DNA from: Symsagittifera roscoffensis
Taxonomy: Eukaryota; Xenacoelomorpha; Acoela; Convolutidae
Reading direction: 5' to 3'
DNA length: 64,000 nt
NCBI RefSeq assembly: GCF_963678635.1
Contig: NC_087071.1
Coordinates: 32,724,141 to 32,788,140, forward strand
A model generated the notes under the pieces. The model did no database searches and was not told the origin of the DNA. It saw nothing but the letters and a program-made list of their open reading frames with translations. How positions within the stretch are numbered: the first letter of the stretch is position 1; every line of letters starts with the position of its first letter. Positions 62,240 through 64,000 of this stretch are shown here, one piece after another. A program made the position numbers and the translations under genes.

Positions 62240-62700
62240 TGGTGGTGTGGCACGACATCATCAATAATTCTATCAACAAGCCACCGCACAAAAAATTACA
62301 GAGCTTGCACTGCAGAGGAATTGACAGAAATCAAGAAGACACTCATAAATATCAGCGCAATTTTATACTGTCAGAGAAACGGTACACCAGCTATCAGGAA
62401 CCAGCTGATCAGTTGGGGTATTCTTGTCAATCCTATTACGAGGTCGGAGGTGTCTCATTTCAAATAGGAAGAGAAGAACGGAGCTGGTCAAAGAATATCA
62501 GGCACTTCACCAGGACGTCCAGTTGGAGCTAAAGTCTTTGCGGATTGTGTTCGAACACCAAGACAACCTGCTAGCTCTTTTGTCCAAGCTTCGTTCAAAC
62601 ACGAAAAAAATTCTAAAACGAAAAGGAGGGCGGAGAAAAGAAGACTGCTGAACAGAGGCGACGAAACTGTTGGTCCGACTGACGAGGAGGCTTCAACTGA
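62240..62700 (+). pseudogene. ORF1 of Penelope-like element 2, frameshifted
   Basis: Starts MVVWHDIINNSIN as in the other copy, then changes frame several times; later pieces (KRRTELVKEYQALHQDVQLE) match again. The GGGTGAGTTAG end corresponds to the candidate donor of copy 1. Confidence 0.75.
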
Positions 62701-62890
62701 TTGGGTGAGTTAGAGTTGTGTTATTTGTGTTGCTCTGTGTTACGTGAGGTTTATTCCTCGTGGCCTGCAAACCAATGAGCACAGTTGTACTCCCACCTCC
62801 AATCTTGATTTGGACTTTAAAAAACAAATTCATTTGAAAATTAGTCCGTGATTATGCGTTCATATACGTTAAATTTATCAACTGTCATTT

Positions 62891-63334
62891 TTGGCCTTTG
62901 GTAATGAAATACTTAAGTCTCAGGGGGCAAATACAAACAACAACAGTCAAGGAGACCCACAAAAGAAGCTAATGAAACTATCAAAAAGGCAAGATCGACC
63001 TCTAGGGATGCAAGGTGAGGGTTCGGTAAAAGCTCCTTATGATGTTGAATTACTAAATTGGTTACAACAAGTGTTGGCATTAGGGCCTAAACATCCCGTC
63101 AAGGATAAATTTAATGCGACATACTTTTTCGCCGATAATGACATCTTTCTATCGGATCTCAAAAATCGTAAAGTCACTGAGGAGGCCCTTTGTGAGATCG
63201 AAGCTGTGGCAAAAGCCTATGCTAAAACGGTGAAACAAACACCATCTGACAAGGGCGTTGAGAAGGCCCGAAAGTATCTGAAGAGTAATGGATTAGTTGT
63301 GGTACATATGACAAGGATGTGGGTTTTTGTGTAA
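62891..63334 (+). pseudogene. RT N-terminal part of Penelope-like element 2
   Basis: KLMKLSKRQDRPLGMQGEGS and the following 70 residues match copy 1, and the sequence continues past ALCEIE into the part deleted in copy 1. The first 35 or so residues (GANTNNNSQGDPQKK) differ from copy 1. It ends by frame change near 63320. Confidence 0.75.
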
Positions 63335-63564
63335 TGAGGAAGGTCACCTATGAGAACAGGTTGTCTGATACATCAGATTCAAATCTCTTCAGCGAAAGTA
63401 AAGGAACAAGTGATGCAATTATTTTGAATATAGAAAGAGACCTAAATAAGGAGTTGTTGGCTATGAGGAAAAACGACGAAATAAGTGAGAATCTCTACAC
63501 AAGGATGAAGTCTACTGGGGCGGCCCGCCAGGCTTTATGGGTTGGCGAAGGTGCATTAAGATAA
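63319..63564 (+). pseudogene. RT fingers segment of Penelope-like element 2
   Basis: An 81-codon frame (VTYENRLSDTSDSN onward) bridging to the palm. Matching sequence is deleted in copy 1. A TAA at 63562 and a frame change separate it from the palm. Confidence 0.65.
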
Positions 63565-63565
63565 T

Positions 63566-64000
63566 ACCCCATTAAGACCGGTACTCTCATTGTCTGGTAG
63601 TTCTTCTTATAATTTGAACAAGGTTCTTGCAAAGTTTTTTGAGAAAATTGAGGGCACAAAAATCGAAACCAACTCACTATATCCGAGAGGAATCTTAGAG
63701 AGCATTAATCTTGAGCCCAATGAAAATTTGATATCTCTAGATGTGAAGAGTTTGTATACAAATGTTCCACTCAAAGAAGCAATAGACATAGCTCTGAGAA
63801 AACTGTATGAGCAAGATGAACCACCATCAATTGCTAGGAAAACCATGAAGAGACTCTTGAACATGGCAATTAGTCGAGTCCATTTCAAGTGCAATGAAAC
63901 ATGGTACGTTGAGAAAGAAGGTTTGGCAATAGGGGCATCTCTTGTCGTTATTTTAGCAAACCTTTGGCTGATGCAGATATTCCCAAAATTTTTTAGCACG
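63566..64000 (+). pseudogene. RT palm of Penelope-like element 2, to window end
   Basis: An open frame without its own ATG: TPLRPVLSLSGSSSYNL (motifs 1-2), ISLDVKSLYTNVP (motif A, Asp codon at 63740), ARKTMKRLLNM, and motif B (GLAIGASLVVILANLWL) at the window end. This copy supplies the segment missing from copy 1. The PHD-like insert, motif C and GIY-YIG would lie beyond 64000. Confidence 0.85.

Larger units (their letters stand above)
61905..64000 (+). mobile_element. Penelope-like element 2, partial (runs off the window)
   Basis: Begins in sequence matching the 5' region of element 1 (GGCGTTGAGCCAATTCTCGA near 61927) and continues on the plus strand through ORF1, RT N-terminus and RT palm. 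It is inverted relative to element 1, with the non-LTR element between them. Confidence 0.85.

Noticed and set aside
1-64000. tRNA, rRNA or other structured RNA genes
   Set aside because: No cloverleaf-like or conserved rRNA segments were recognised by eye. A covariance-model search would be needed to exclude small RNAs.

Overview
This window is animal genomic DNA, probably from an invertebrate, and it is made almost entirely of transposable elements. I see no ordinary host gene, rRNA, tRNA or CRISPR array. The evidence for an animal genome is a Tc1/mariner-type foldback, a hAT fragment with a BED-like finger, Penelope-like elements with a GIY-YIG nuclease, a non-LTR element with an R2-style nuclease tail, and two very large gypsy-type LTR retroelements. 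I cannot assign a phylum. The flanks are very AT-rich, whereas the large retroelements are much closer to balanced base composition.

Layout. 1-14363: AT-rich DNA without convincing genes. It holds a small inverted repeat (1141-1274), a Tc1/mariner-like foldback with TA target duplications (2171-2893), a nearly identical 4.43-kb tandem duplication (3288-7720 and 7721-12148), a C-rich to G-rich skew switch (13141-13437) and a 370-bp hairpin (13520-13888). 14364-14563 is exactly 200 N, a scaffold gap, followed by a 14-bp minisatellite. 15097-34620 (+ strand) is element 1: gag, pol and a second ORF of about 2,959 codons, ending in a polypurine tract and a 3' LTR. 34625-35332 is a truncated hAT transposase (- strand). 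35415-52164 (- strand) is element 2, a diverged and broken relative of element 1 that converges on it tail to tail. 52199-52425 is a scrap of a third reverse transcriptase family. 52905-56358 (- strand) is a Penelope-like element between terminal direct repeats. 56576-61379 (- strand) is two fused, partly deleted copies of a non-LTR element. 61905-64000 (+ strand) is a second Penelope-like copy that runs off the window.

The main result is the architecture of the large LTR family. The Gag-Pol polyprotein carries protease, reverse transcriptase, RNase H and integrase. After the integrase it has an acidic linker and then a C-terminal domain that I read as a divergent TARG1/OARD1-like macrodomain. 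A separate downstream ORF follows, with a coiled coil, a complete SGNH/GDSL esterase domain (element 1 only), a second SGNH-like domain without an obvious nucleophile (both elements), and in element 1 some 1,900 further residues of unknown type ending in a SUMO-interaction-like motif. Both copies keep a candidate splice acceptor before ORF2, a TCCGGGGAGT polypurine tract next to the LTR, further copies of that motif inside pol, and one 37-nt stretch that is identical between two otherwise diverged genes. Element 1 is intact apart from one single-base frame break in the capsid region. Element 2 has about eight lesions.

The other retroelements also carry accessory domains. The non-LTR element encodes an SGNH-like domain and a PHD-like finger upstream of its reverse transcriptase. 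The Penelope-like element has a PHD-like finger inserted inside its reverse transcriptase, between motifs B and C. All domain names are from reading motifs by eye; no search was run.
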